Of a stretch of DNA of 64,000 nt, positions 34,843 through 42,972 are shown one piece after another. The DNA is taken from contig JANNES010000018.1 in the NCBI GenBank assembly GCA_031378845.1, positions 124,001-188,000 on the forward strand, given 5' to 3'. The number at the start of each line of letters is the position of its first letter. The first letter of the stretch is position 1. The stretch comes from JAJNPS01 sp031378845 (GTDB lineage: Bacteria; Pseudomonadota; Alphaproteobacteria; Rhodobacterales; Rhodobacteraceae). Position numbers and translations under genes: made by a program. Below the pieces are notes generated by a model, which searched no databases, had not been told where the DNA came from, and saw only the letters and a program-made list of their open reading frames with translations.

Positions 34843-35624
34843 CAGTATGCGGGCCCGGCAGAATGATGTTTGTCGGCAAGGAAAACGGAACGCTCGCGGT
34901 CGTCGCCGAACAGGTGCGGTGCAACGGTATAAAGCAATTCGTCACCCTCGAGATGCCAACCTTGCAGATTCATGTATTCGCGGGTTTCTTCGAGAGTCAG
35001 CCCGTTGAGAATCCAGTTACCGGCATCATCCTTTTTCCATGCGCGTTGCCCGCCGTTCGGCCCATACCAGTTCGGCTCAGGGGGGATGTCCGGGACCGTG
35101 AAGTCCGGAATATCGTCGCCCGCGACAATGGCGTGCAGCTGCACGAGCACCTGATCAATCAGCCGGTCCACGTCCAAGACATGCACGGCCAGCGGTAGCT
35201 TCGGCTCGTGCGCCATTTCTTTGTAGATCGGGATCAAGGCCCAGTCGCCGTTGGACATGGGATAAGTGATGATCGACATTTCCGTCTGTTCGGCCAAGCC
35301 AATAGTGCGGGCTTTCGCGCGACGTGCCACTTGCTCAGACAAACCTATTGACCACCGCTGCGGAAAGCCGATGTCTTTCATGACGTAGGCAGCCGCGATC
35401 TGCAGGACCTGTGCGCCGGTGAAGATGCGCCGCTTGCCTGTGCCAGGGTTCACCCAATCGCCCATGAGGCGAACAAGGCCGCGCGACGGGTTCAGGAAGT
35501 GCTCAAGTGCCTTGGGGGTGGCTCCGGTCATCTTGCAGACCTCGGAGAGAGTAAACTGCGGCTTGTCCCATATCTGGGAAGCTTGTGTCAGCTTTTGAAA
35601 ATGTGCGTCAGGATCGAACGTCAT
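34842..35624 (-). CDS. MerR-like HTH regulatory protein of the island
   Basis: 260 residues. The N-terminal winged helix QFTLSEVCKMTGATPKALEH, then GTGKRRIFTGAQVLQIAAA, follows the MerR-type layout. The rest (SIITYPMSNGDWALIPIYKE, HVLDVDRLIDQVLVQLHAIV) is not assigned. An in-frame start at 35663 lies inside an operator-like palindrome, so the start at 35624 is preferred. Two similar palindromes lie just upstream (35631-35645, 35658-35672), which suggests autoregulation. Possible role: control of int and alpA. Confidence 0.65.
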   Translation of the reverse strand: MTFDPDAHFQKLTQASQIWDKPQFTLSEVCKMTGATPKALEHFLNPSRGLVRLMGDWVNPGTGKRRIFTGAQVLQIAAAYVMKDIGFPQRWSIGLSEQVARRAKARTIGLAEQTEMSIITYPMSNGDWALIPIYKEMAHEPKLPLAVHVLDVDRLIDQVLVQLHAIVAGDDIPDFTVPDIPPEPNWYGPNGGQRAWKKDDAGNWILNGLTLEETREYMNLQGWHLEGDELLYTVAPHLFGDDRERSVFLADKHHSAGPAY

Positions 35625-35630
35625 TACAAG

Positions 35631-35672
35631 CCCCATGCCATGGTGCTGAACGATAAGCCCCATGGCATGGGG
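35631..35672. promoter_or_regulatory. Pair of 15-bp operator-like palindromes
   Basis: CCCCATG-G-CATGGGG (35658-35672) is a perfect dyad. CCCCATG-C-CATGGTG (35631-35645) is the same site with one mismatch. Both are preceded by AAG and their centres are 27 bases apart. They lie directly in front of the MerR-like regulator gene (minus strand) and likely bind that regulator or the divergent XRE protein. Confidence 0.6.
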
Positions 35673-35679
35673 TTGTCAA

Positions 35680-35928
35680 TCACTGAAATGGCGTAGTGCG
35701 AGAGTGCATTTCTATCTCGGAGTTCACTTCTTCCGCCAGCCTGATGATCACTTCGAACAGAGAGCGCATGGCGTCATCGAGATGAGCAACGTTCAAGTTG
35801 GAGTCGGTCGCCGCAATGCCGATCACGGCAAGGTGGCGAATCTGGGCAACCTTGTCTTCTGCGTCGAGCGGGCGGTTGTTGTTGTAGATCGGCGCGGCGG
35901 GCGGTGTGAAATCCTGTGCATGCGTCAT
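35680..35928 (-). CDS. Small island protein, 82 residues, function unknown
   Basis: MTHAQDFTPPAAPIYNNNRP onward, with a helical C-terminal half (LDDAMRSLFEVIIRLAEEVNSEIEMH). A good ribosome site (GGAG, 8 bases from ATG) supports translation. It is transcribed divergently from the XRE regulator gene. No family recognised. Confidence 0.6.
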   Translation of the reverse strand: MTHAQDFTPPAAPIYNNNRPLDAEDKVAQIRHLAVIGIAATDSNLNVAHLDDAMRSLFEVIIRLAEEVNSEIEMHSRTTPFQ

Positions 35929-35954
35929 TGCATTTCTCCAGTTTTTGTGTTCCC

Positions 35955-36011
35955 GTCACCATGAGGGTGACAAGCGCACCATACAGGGAACAATCATGGT
36001 GACAAGTGCAC
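35955..36011 (+). promoter_or_regulatory. Divergent regulatory region of the island with repeated motifs
   Basis: GTCACC-ATGAG-GGTGAC (35955-35971) is an inverted repeat. GGTGACAAGYGCAC occurs at 35966-35979 and again at 35998-36011, 32 bases apart (about three helical turns). TGTTCCC (35948-35954) and GGGAACA (35986-35992) form an outer dyad. The second copy covers the start of the XRE gene, as expected for an autorepressor. Confidence 0.55.
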
Positions 36012-36223
36012 AAATACGGGCGGCACGCGCTTTGCTGAATTGGACCGTTCGTGACCTTGCTGACAAAGCAAGCGTGCACCGCAACACCGTCACGCGGTCA
36101 GAGACAGACGCCACTGGGCCAGGCCATGCGACCGCCGCAATCCGCGCCGCCCTCGAGGCCGCAGGGGTGATCTTCCTTCCCGAGAACGGCAACGGTCCCG
36201 GCGTGGCGCTGCGCAAGGAATAG
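35996..36223 (+). CDS. XRE/Cro-CI-type repressor, 75 residues
   Basis: MVTSAQIRAARALLNWTVRD, then LADKASVHRNTVTRSE, is a compact helix-turn-helix of the XRE family; VIFLPENGNGPGVALRK follows the usual C-terminal pattern of such small regulators. It is the only gene of the island on the plus strand, divergent from the small gene at 35680 and flanked by repeated operator-like motifs. It may be the maintenance repressor of the island. Confidence 0.8.
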   Translation: MVTSAQIRAARALLNWTVRDLADKASVHRNTVTRSETDATGPGHATAAIRAALEAAGVIFLPENGNGPGVALRKE

Positions 36224-36231
36224 CCCGCGAC

Positions 36232-36426
36232 CTATTCCGCAAGCAGCTTTGCATCAAAGCCAATCCGGCGGGCCAGCTCTGAGAAATCGGCAAGGGCAAG
36301 GCTGTAGTGCCGCACATCTTTGCCCGATTTGATCATCAGGATCACTGTCTTGTCGTCGCCATTTACCCGGCAGGTGCGAAACTCTGTCATGGGATAGACG
36401 TTGATCAAATCATCCGGGTTGCTCAT
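36232..36426 (-). CDS. Small phage-like protein downstream of portal, 64 residues
   Basis: MSNPDDLINVYPMTEFRTCR onward, with a charged C-terminal helix (ALADFSELARRIGFDAKLLAE). It starts with an ATGA overlap on the portal stop and ends the structural operon. It could be a head-completion or adaptor-type protein, but no family is recognised. Confidence 0.55.
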   Translation of the reverse strand: MSNPDDLINVYPMTEFRTCRVNGDDKTVILMIKSGKDVRHYSLALADFSELARRIGFDAKLLAE

Positions 36427-37502
36427 GCCAGGCCATCCCCGCCGCCAAAATTGACACTCAACAGTGCCGATTCCATCTCTGCCGGCGACAGGCCAAGCTC
36501 TTTCGCGCGCCCCATCGCCTCGATGATCTGGGCCAGCGCCCGCGCCCTGCCGCCCGCATCGAAGGCCTGCAAAGGCCGACCCACGTCGATCATGACAGAC
36601 ACCCCAAGCTTCTCGCTTGCCTCTTGGGCCAGCAGCTCGGCCATCGGCTGCAGCACCCATCCGCAGAGGTGGCGCTGCGCCTCCCGCACCATCGGCCCTG
36701 TCGTGCCCCGGTTCATCAAGCCGGGCAGGACACCGAAGACCATGCAGACCGCATCCCTTGCCGCCTCGAGCGTTTCGCCCGTCATGCTCTTGGACAGGTC
36801 GGGCGAAAGCTGATCCGGCGACTTGCCAAGGTTTGGGTGCATGCCCGCCGCCGTTGCTTGGGCCACGCCCTCGATCACAAGCGAGGATCCACGCCGCCCG
36901 CGAAATGCTGCCCGCATCGTTTCCATGTCATCCGAACCGGCATCCGGCAAAGGGATGATCAGCGAACCAAGGGGCGCATCGCGGTAGACGTCCCGCAAGG
37001 CGCTTTCGACCTGGTGTAGCAGCTCGGCCGTCAACGGTGCCCGCCGCAACGGCGCGGTGCCCGTCCAAGGGGCCACCATGTCCGAACCGATCCGCAGATG
37101 CATCACCTCGGCGGCCAGCGCCGTTAAAGACCGGGGCCCGCCCGCCTCGGGGATGCTGACACGATACGCGCGCGGGATGCCGTTCCGGGTGGACACGTCC
37201 CAATCGCTGCATGGCACCAAGCCCTCGCCGGTTGCCAGCATCACCGCCTCGCCTCGAAGGGCAATGCTTCGGGCGATAAGGGCCATGACGGGCCGCGTCA
37301 GAAGTTCGGTGCCCTTCACATCGGCCAGCGCAAAGGCATTTTCCCACAAGCTCACACAGGACTGAACCGTCGCGGTCAGCTCCCCGATGCCCGAGAAACC
37401 GCTGATATAGCTCTGCCGCGCGACCATGATCGCAGCCGTATATCCGGACCCGCTTGACCGCGTTTCAGGGGCGCGCAACTTGTTGCGAATCCATTCGATC
37501 AT
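36423..37502 (-). CDS. Phage portal protein (HK97/SPP1-like)
   Basis: 359 residues starting MIEWIRNKLRAPETRSSGSG. Features include LWENAFALADVKGT, RGEAVMLATGEGLVP, VMHLRIGSDMVAPWTGTAPL and the C-terminal VFGVLPGLMNRGTTGPMVREAQRH. This clip-and-stem pattern is typical of HK97-family portals, which form the ring at the capsid vertex. The start at 37502 overlaps the protease stop (ATGA); M at 37511 is an alternative. Confidence 0.85.
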   Translation of the reverse strand: MIEWIRNKLRAPETRSSGSGYTAAIMVARQSYISGFSGIGELTATVQSCVSLWENAFALADVKGTELLTRPVMALIARSIALRGEAVMLATGEGLVPCSDWDVSTRNGIPRAYRVSIPEAGGPRSLTALAAEVMHLRIGSDMVAPWTGTAPLRRAPLTAELLHQVESALRDVYRDAPLGSLIIPLPDAGSDDMETMRAAFRGRRGSSLVIEGVAQATAAGMHPNLGKSPDQLSPDLSKSMTGETLEAARDAVCMVFGVLPGLMNRGTTGPMVREAQRHLCGWVLQPMAELLAQEASEKLGVSVMIDVGRPLQAFDAGGRARALAQIIEAMGRAKELGLSPAEMESALLSVNFGGGDGLA

Positions 37503-38050
37503 TTCGGCCACCTTCTGTTTGCTGCGATCATGTTGAAGCGCCGCACAATCGGGTCACTGGCCCAGTTACGCGCCTCGATTTGCGCCTTGGGATAGGCCGG
37601 GACAGTCACCGCAGACAGCTCGTAAAGGGCTGCCCGGGTCACCGTGCGCAACTGCCCCTTGCCCAAAGGTTCAACACGCTCGCCACCGGGTTCGACCCGA
37701 AAGCCTGGTGACAGACCTCGGATCAGCCCGGACGCATGGGCGGCAAGAAAATCCCGGGCCCAGCTGGTGCCACCGTCGATGCGAGCCTCAAGGACAAGCG
37801 CCGCGTCGGTGTCCCGCAAGGTCAGAGTGCCCGCCGCCCTTGAGGCGAGGGGCTTTTCATAATCGTGCCCGGAAAGCAGGTGGATATCCTCGCCCGCGTC
37901 GATCCGGGATGCAAAGGCACGGCCAGCGATGACTTCACGCAGCCCAGGTGCAAGCTCGGTTTGCGCGCCATAGGGGAACGTCGCCCGAAGGCGGGTTTCC
38001 CCGCCCTCGCTGCGCAGTTCAAGCCCGCCGAGGGACGCCCCCCACAGCAT
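37499..38050 (-). CDS. HK97-family prohead protease
   Basis: 183 residues. The pattern RATFPYGAQTELAPGLREVIAGRAF, then LLSGHDYEKPLASRAAGTLTLRD, has the conserved H of the S78-type phage protease. Later elements GLIRGLSPGFRVE and LYELSAVTVPAYPKAQI give the serine (LSAVTVPAYP). It cleaves the scaffold part of the capsid protein during maturation. It overlaps the capsid gene by one base and the portal by four. Confidence 0.88.
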   Translation of the reverse strand: MLWGASLGGLELRSEGGETRLRATFPYGAQTELAPGLREVIAGRAFASRIDAGEDIHLLSGHDYEKPLASRAAGTLTLRDTDAALVLEARIDGGTSWARDFLAAHASGLIRGLSPGFRVEPGGERVEPLGKGQLRTVTRAALYELSAVTVPAYPKAQIEARNWASDPIVRRFNMIAANRRWPK

Positions 38051-39303
38051 CAGACCACGCTCACGCCGGTGAGAACCTCAAGCTGCGCACCGCGCGCAAC
38101 CGTCACGTCCGCCGTGGTCAGGGCGGTCAGCCGCAGTCCGCCGGTTGCCGCGTCCGAGAACGGATCGCGGATCAGGTCCACCGCTCCCCACATGCCGACG
38201 AAGATAGGGGCGATGCCGCCCGCGTCAGTGGTCAAAAGGCAGTTCACGTTGTTCGCCACCGGCGCGGCCAAGGCGTTCGAGCTCATGGCGATGTTGCCCG
38301 CCGGGATGTTTGCAAGCATCCGGTCCCATTCGCTGACAGCGGTCGAGGTGATCAAACTGCCATCCATCTTGGCATAGACTTCCGGACGGATCAGAAGCCG
38401 CACTGCGCCAGGCGAACCTGCAGCGTTAGCAAGCATGAACCTCACCACTGCCGCACGGAACGCGGCCCATGTTGCAGCTGCGGCGACAGCGGTCGAAGTG
38501 ATGCCGTAGGTTGCTGGCGTGGTCAGCACCCCCAAAGGCTCACCAGACGCGCCAGCGCCCCGGAAGATTGCCGCGTCAAGCGCTTGGGAAATCGCGCCGT
38601 TCATATCGCGCCGCACGGCTTCCTCAAGGGCCTGACCAGCCTGCAGCATGGCGCGACGGCTGATCGCCATCCGGATGCCCAGGGTGTTGTTGGGGGCCAG
38701 CGCCTTGTCAACCGTGGTGTAGGCGGTCGGCCCGGCCACCGAACCGGCTTCCGTCGCCTGCCAGCCCGCCGTGATCGCACTCGTGGTCACCGGCCATTCG
38801 GTCAGGCCACTTTCGATTGCGATCATCTGCGCGCCCATGCGCGCTGCCACCGAATCCGGGAACAAACGGTCGATGGTGGGGCGCGTGGTCAGCGGGCTCA
38901 GGACGGTCGCGGCGACGGTGTTACGGCGCTCAAGTGCAGCCCACGGAACCGGCGTACCGCGATAGCCGCCACGGCTACGCAACTCCTGCACCACCTCTGC
39001 CGTGCGACCATCGAGGGCGCGGCCCTCGTCAAGGTACAGGGCCACTTGCCGCAGCTCAAAGCCCGCGACCATGGCCGCCCATTCGCCACCGGCGCGGGTT
39101 TCAAGCGCCGCCCCGGCCTCCCGCCGTTCGCCGTCTTCGGCAATCAGCGCCGCGCGGTAGCGGGTTTCGTTCGTGCGGTATTCCGCATCCATGTTTTCCA
39201 TGGAACGGGTTTCGTCCTCAGTCGGCTGGGCCTTTCCAGCCAAGGTCGAGAGTTGCTGGCGGATTTCGCTTTGCCGCCGGGCGATCTTCACAGAATCAAG
39301 CAT
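38050..39303 (-). CDS. HK97-type major capsid protein
   Basis: 417 residues from the ATG at 39303. The N terminus is charged and helical (LDSVKIARRQSEIRQQLSTL), the delta-domain scaffold removed by the protease. The capsid core follows: RRDMNGAISQALDAAIFRGAG, GEPLGVLTTPATYGI, RLLIRPEVYAKMDGSLI and DPFSDAATGGLRLTALTTAD, the usual E-loop, P-domain and A-domain order. It lies between HNH and protease genes. Confidence 0.9.
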   Translation of the reverse strand: MLDSVKIARRQSEIRQQLSTLAGKAQPTEDETRSMENMDAEYRTNETRYRAALIAEDGERREAGAALETRAGGEWAAMVAGFELRQVALYLDEGRALDGRTAEVVQELRSRGGYRGTPVPWAALERRNTVAATVLSPLTTRPTIDRLFPDSVAARMGAQMIAIESGLTEWPVTTSAITAGWQATEAGSVAGPTAYTTVDKALAPNNTLGIRMAISRRAMLQAGQALEEAVRRDMNGAISQALDAAIFRGAGASGEPLGVLTTPATYGITSTAVAAAATWAAFRAAVVRFMLANAAGSPGAVRLLIRPEVYAKMDGSLITSTAVSEWDRMLANIPAGNIAMSSNALAAPVANNVNCLLTTDAGGIAPIFVGMWGAVDLIRDPFSDAATGGLRLTALTTADVTVARGAQLEVLTGVSVV

Positions 39304-39305
39304 GG

Positions 39306-39641
39306 TCAGTCCTTTTGCTTGGTGGATGGAACCGGGGCCAGATCGGCAACGGCTTGTGCCCAGGCGGATCGCTCGGGCGATTGGACCGGGGCGGGGTGAC
39401 CGCACTCGATCCGGGTCTTGCGGGTGTGGCAGGCGCTGCAAAGGGCCTGCAGATTTTCGGGGTCAAACGCCCAGTCCGGCGCCACTCGGACCGACTTGAC
39501 ATGATCGATCTCAAGTCGCCCGCGGGCACCGCAGCTGCAGCACTTCCAACCGTCGCGCTCAAGGATGGCGTGACGCAACACTTGCCACCGGCGCGTGGCA
39601 GTGACCTGCTTTGAATGGCGGCGATGCACGGTCAGCCCCAT
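39306..39641 (-). CDS. HNH endonuclease
   Basis: 111 residues. CCSCGARGRLEIDHVKS (HNH core, preceded by LERDGWKC) and NLQALCSACHTRK make the zinc-binding HNH fold. In HK97-like phages and cf-PICIs an HNH protein next to the terminase is required for cos cleavage and packaging. It overlaps the terminase gene by 10 bases and precedes the capsid gene. Confidence 0.92.
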   Translation of the reverse strand: MGLTVHRRHSKQVTATRRWQVLRHAILERDGWKCCSCGARGRLEIDHVKSVRVAPDWAFDPENLQALCSACHTRKTRIECGHPAPVQSPERSAWAQAVADLAPVPSTKQKD

Positions 39642-41305
39642 GATATCCGCGCCTTGCGTGTGGGTGCCGCTTTCATGCGCGCGCCTTGGGCAACGGCCAG
39701 AACGGTGGCCGCTGCAGCATCGATCCGCCCAAGGCTGCGCGCCTTGGCCAGCTTGTGATTTCCTGCCGGGTCGATCAGCGTGATGGCATCCGCAAACGCA
39801 AAGCGCAGCAGCATCGAGGGGGCAACCTTGACCTCGCCGTCGAACAGCGCACGGCGAAACCGCTCCAGATCCTCACTGCCGTCTTTCCAGCCAAAGCCGC
39901 GCCAGATGAACGGCACGCGACCAAGCCCTCCGGCCTGCATGGCCTCGTTGAATTCGGCGTGCCGGAACCTGTCTCCGACGATACAGGACACCTCCGCGCC
40001 GTCGAGGTGCCGAACGATCTGGGCCAGCCACTGCCCAGGCGGCACGGTCGCCTCGCCCATCACCGAAAGCTCGCCGCGCTCGTTCATCTGGACATAGCGA
40101 TCCGAAACGCCATCTGCCGCGCCGCGATCTGCCAGCGACGGGCAGGCAGGGAAGGTGCCAAGGGCTTCAAGCCGCCCGGTATCGGGCCAGTAGAACGCAG
40201 CCGCCGACATGCTGCGACTGCCGCCCAGATCGACGCCCAAGATGCATGGACCTTCGCGGGACGGCAAATCATCGGGTGCGACCTCAGCCGCCATCCACTC
40301 ATCCACCGTGACAAGGACGGAACGATCCTCGGTCGATGTGCGCTCGTTTCGGTTCAGGTTGCGAAAGCTGGACAGCGCAGAGCCGCCGCGCGCGATGGCA
40401 CGGCGGGCTTGCGACACCAGCCATTCGGGGGTTGATCCGATACCTTCCGCAGCGCCAGGGTTCGCCTCAAGCAGGCTTGCCAAATCATCCGCTGGCAGGC
40501 CAAAGCCCGGTCGATGCTCTTGAACGTATGTGCCTGGTGGCGGGTCATCGAGCCAGCGAGAAAACGTGTTTGCGTCATCGGGCGCGCTGGTGGAGATGAT
40601 CAGCGCGCGACCGTCACGTTTGCCCAAGCCGGACATGATCGCATTCTCAAGACCGTCGCCCTTCTCGCGCTCCCAAGCCGCGCGCTCGTCCAGGATCGCC
40701 AGCGTCGGAGCGCCCCCAAGAACGGACTTGCCGTCTGCAGCGATCACCCGAACCAGACCGCCACCAAGGCAATCGCATTCGACCTCAAGCTTTGAACCGC
40801 GCCGGATCGTGAACAATGACTGGTCCGCCGGCGGAAGGCCTTGGATGAAGCCCAGCACGAAATTGAAGGCGGTGCGCGCCTGGTCACGGTTGCGGGCAGC
40901 GACAATGACCTCGCGTTTGGGCTGGGGGTGTTCCTGCAGCGCCCCGACCATCTCGGCCATTGCCAAACCGGCAGAGAGTGCGGTCTTTGCGTTCCCGCGA
41001 CCGATGGACAGGACGCCAACCATGACGCCCTTGGCAAAAGTCCCTTTTACAAATTTTCTTTGGAATTCTGCCAGTTTAAGCGGTTTTCCGGCCCTTTTCC
41101 CCTCCGGAATCGACAAAAGGGTCAGAAACTGAATTGCTCGGATGCCCGGCGACTTTCCCGAAATTTTGGACGTGAGAGAGAAAGCAAGACTACCACAACG
41201 GTCCTTGGATCGCGCGGAAAGGGTGGCATTGGGACCATTTCCGAAGAGGTCAGCGACCACTGGCGAGGCTGCAGCGAGGCTGGCACCGTGCGTTCCATCT
41301 TTCAT
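39632..41305 (-). CDS. terL: Terminase large subunit
   Basis: 557 residues. The ATPase domain has SIGRGNAKTALSAGL (Walker A type) and APTLAILDERAAWE (Walker B), with IISTSAPDDAN as coupling motif. The nuclease domain has ILGVDLGGSRSMSA (first Asp), VSCIVGDRFRH (second Asp) and a C-terminal acidic part. It packages DNA into the capsid. The start overlaps the HTH gene stop (ATGA). No clear small terminase gene is recognised. Confidence 0.9.
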   Translation of the reverse strand: MKDGTHGASLAAASPVVADLFGNGPNATLSARSKDRCGSLAFSLTSKISGKSPGIRAIQFLTLLSIPEGKRAGKPLKLAEFQRKFVKGTFAKGVMVGVLSIGRGNAKTALSAGLAMAEMVGALQEHPQPKREVIVAARNRDQARTAFNFVLGFIQGLPPADQSLFTIRRGSKLEVECDCLGGGLVRVIAADGKSVLGGAPTLAILDERAAWEREKGDGLENAIMSGLGKRDGRALIISTSAPDDANTFSRWLDDPPPGTYVQEHRPGFGLPADDLASLLEANPGAAEGIGSTPEWLVSQARRAIARGGSALSSFRNLNRNERTSTEDRSVLVTVDEWMAAEVAPDDLPSREGPCILGVDLGGSRSMSAAAFYWPDTGRLEALGTFPACPSLADRGAADGVSDRYVQMNERGELSVMGEATVPPGQWLAQIVRHLDGAEVSCIVGDRFRHAEFNEAMQAGGLGRVPFIWRGFGWKDGSEDLERFRRALFDGEVKVAPSMLLRFAFADAITLIDPAGNHKLAKARSLGRIDAAAATVLAVAQGARMKAAPTRKARISWG

Positions 41306-41745
41306 AGCGATTGCTCGCGTCGGACAGCAGCGAACGGCACGACGGTTTCGCTATCGGTCGGGTAGTAAGAGTTCGGGTGAACGTGCTTCACCCCCGCTCC
41401 TCCGTTTCCTTCACCCCCCCGGGGTGAACGTGCTTCACCCCGGGGGGTGAACGTGGTGCACCCCTTAACCGGCCAGAACAGGTCATATTGGTTGCTGGTC
41501 TGGATGCCGTGCACAGTGCGCTTGGCGATGGTGATCAACCTCGCCTTTGCCAATGCTTGGGTGGCAAGCTGAACGGCTCTATCCGATAGTCCCGTCTCAC
41601 CGGCCAGCGTGTCGACCGAAGGCGTGCACGTGCCAGTCTTGTCGTTGTGATGGTAGGCAAGCGTCAGCAGCACAAGCCTTTGCGCGGATGAAAGGCGGTA
41701 CTGCGGAGCCGCTTCCATTGCCCATTTGATCGCGCGCCAGCTCAT
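41302..41745 (-). CDS. Replication-type HTH protein (HTH_36-like)
   Basis: 147 residues. YRLSSAQRLVLLTLAYHHND, then CTPSVDTLAGETGLSDRAVQLATQ, is the winged helix of phage and plasmid replication proteins (lambda O-type HTH_36). The C-terminal part is Gly/Pro/Arg-rich and low-complexity, and is encoded by three copies of a 19-bp palindrome (41375-41463). In lambda, iterons sit inside the O gene, so this may be an initiator with its origin embedded. An alternative is a small-terminase-like DNA-recognition protein, since it lies directly before terL. Confidence 0.65.
   Translation of the reverse strand: MSWRAIKWAMEAAPQYRLSSAQRLVLLTLAYHHNDKTGTCTPSVDTLAGETGLSDRAVQLATQALAKARLITIAKRTVHGIQTSNQYDLFWPVKGCTTFTPRGEARSPRGGEGNGGAGVKHVHPNSYYPTDSETVVPFAAVRREQSL
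41375..41463. repeat. Three 19-bp palindromic repeats inside the HTH gene (putative origin iterons)
   Basis: GGGTGAACGTGCTTCACCC occurs at 41375-41393 and 41422-41440. A near copy, GGGTGAACGTGGTGCACCC, is at 41445-41463, and an extra half-site TTCACCC lies at 41410-41416. Each full copy is a dyad of GGGTGAA and TTCACCC arms. Repeats are in coding sequence for a low-complexity tail, which suggests that DNA function, not protein, conserves them. Confidence 0.75.
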
Positions 41746-41984
41746 GCGACGTCCTCGATCAGGCGGTTGTCCCCCTCGGGGTCGGACTGCGGAAGCTCAG
41801 CGACCATTCGGCGCATGAGCGAAAGTTGCTTGGCGCTTGGGTTCCAGCCCGGCTTTTTCCGGTCGCGCTGAATCGACAGTGCAAACCCCCGTGCCCAGCC
41901 CTCAGCGTCGCGGATCACGCGGCCCCAACTGAACAGAAGACGGTCAACGTCAGCGTCGCCGGTGTAATGCTGCCCTGCCGTCAC
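41742..41984 (-). CDS. Small island protein, 80 residues
   Basis: MTAGQHYTGDADVDRLLFSW onward, followed by GWARGFALSIQRDRKKPGWNPSAKQLSLM. It overlaps both neighbours in ATGA fashion (41742-41745, 41981-41984). The basic, Trp-rich composition might suit nucleic-acid binding, but no family is recognised. Confidence 0.6.
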   Translation of the reverse strand: MTAGQHYTGDADVDRLLFSWGRVIRDAEGWARGFALSIQRDRKKPGWNPSAKQLSLMRRMVAELPQSDPEGDNRLIEDVA

Positions 41985-42514
41985 AGCGCCACCCTCCGAT
42001 AACGGGCAGCGATCCGCGCCATGTGAGGGGACATGCCGTTGCTCTTGCCGTCGCCAGGGCCTCGCGTGTCAAAAAGGGCTGACGCTTGGTCAGCAATGGC
42101 ATGGCGAATATCTGAAGGAACTGCATAGGCCGTCGAACCAAACCCGGCGAGGTAGGTGACAAAGACCAGCCCACTAGGTTTTTCGTCCGTGAACCGGATC
42201 GCGGGCCGGAGGCCGGTGATAACTGCAAAGCCCTCAAACGGTGCGCCGTCGACGGTCACCACCACAGACAGTGGATCGATCAGTGGTGCGATGGGCAGGG
42301 CAAGCATGGCGCACTTGATCGGACCTTCAATCATCACGCTGATCGTCTGATCCAGCAGCGCAATCTGTGCAAAGTCCTCAAACTCACGGGCTGCGGCCAT
42401 CGATAGGTCTTGCGCCTCGGTTACAAAGCGATTTTCATCAAACCGACCATGACGTGCGACATCGGCCACGTTAATGGGCATGCCATTCGAAACTGGTGTT
42501 CGTTGGATGATCAT
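41981..42514 (-). CDS. Phage head-tail connector-like protein
   Basis: 177 residues starting MIIQRTPVSNGMPINVADVA, followed by RHGRFDENRFVTEAQDLSM, a mainly helical N terminus with AREFEDFAQIALLDQT, and then beta-rich parts (LSVVVTVDGAPFEGF, GLVFVTYLAGFG). This is the layout of gp6/gp8-like connector proteins that join the portal to a tail or adaptor. Presence of a connector with no tail genes supports a satellite that attaches borrowed tails. Confidence 0.65.
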   Translation of the reverse strand: MIIQRTPVSNGMPINVADVARHGRFDENRFVTEAQDLSMAAAREFEDFAQIALLDQTISVMIEGPIKCAMLALPIAPLIDPLSVVVTVDGAPFEGFAVITGLRPAIRFTDEKPSGLVFVTYLAGFGSTAYAVPSDIRHAIADQASALFDTRGPGDGKSNGMSPHMARIAARYRRVAL

Positions 42515-42972
42515 GCCTTGCCTCCGGATGCCTGAGCCAGAAAGCGCGCCTGCATTGACGGGGTGAAGCTCCGCCACAGGACCAGAAAAAGGCGCTTGCG
42601 GGTCTCAAGGTGCATTGCGCGGTCGCCGAGGTTGTCGAGAACAGCCGACAGCGTAGCGACAAGAATTTCAGGGGGTTCGCAGCTGGCCCACCACTGCACT
42701 TCTTCTTCTGCATTCAGAAAGAAGTCGGGTCGCCGTCCGCCGTGCGAAAGATCGGTCAAAGCAGCGGACATCAGGAGCACCGCGTCGTCAGGGTGCGCGT
42801 CGCCTATAGCTTCGGCCAAGGCGCTGGCCGCCGTCATCCGGTGGCGGACGTCTTCGGGCTGCAGCTGGAGCGATGCACAGGGGGTAACAGGTTCACCCCC
42901 CGTTCGTGCATTGTCCTGATACGGATTTTCGTCTATCCCCTTGTTTTCAGGGGGGCACAACTTGGATTGCAA
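42511..42972 (-). CDS. Island protein of unknown function, first gene after attR
   Basis: Up to 153 residues. No family is recognised; the C-terminal part is helical (VATLSAVLDNLGDRAMHLE). The longest frame begins at a TTG (42972) inside the attR repeat, and an internal ATG at 42837 would give 108 residues. In the excised circle, sequence upstream of the att site would replace the chromosomal flank, so promoter and start may differ there. It overlaps the connector gene by four bases. Confidence 0.5.
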   Translation of the reverse strand: MQSKLCPPENKGIDENPYQDNARTGGEPVTPCASLQLQPEDVRHRMTAASALAEAIGDAHPDDAVLLMSAALTDLSHGGRRPDFFLNAEEEVQWWASCEPPEILVATLSAVLDNLGDRAMHLETRKRLFLVLWRSFTPSMQARFLAQASGGKA

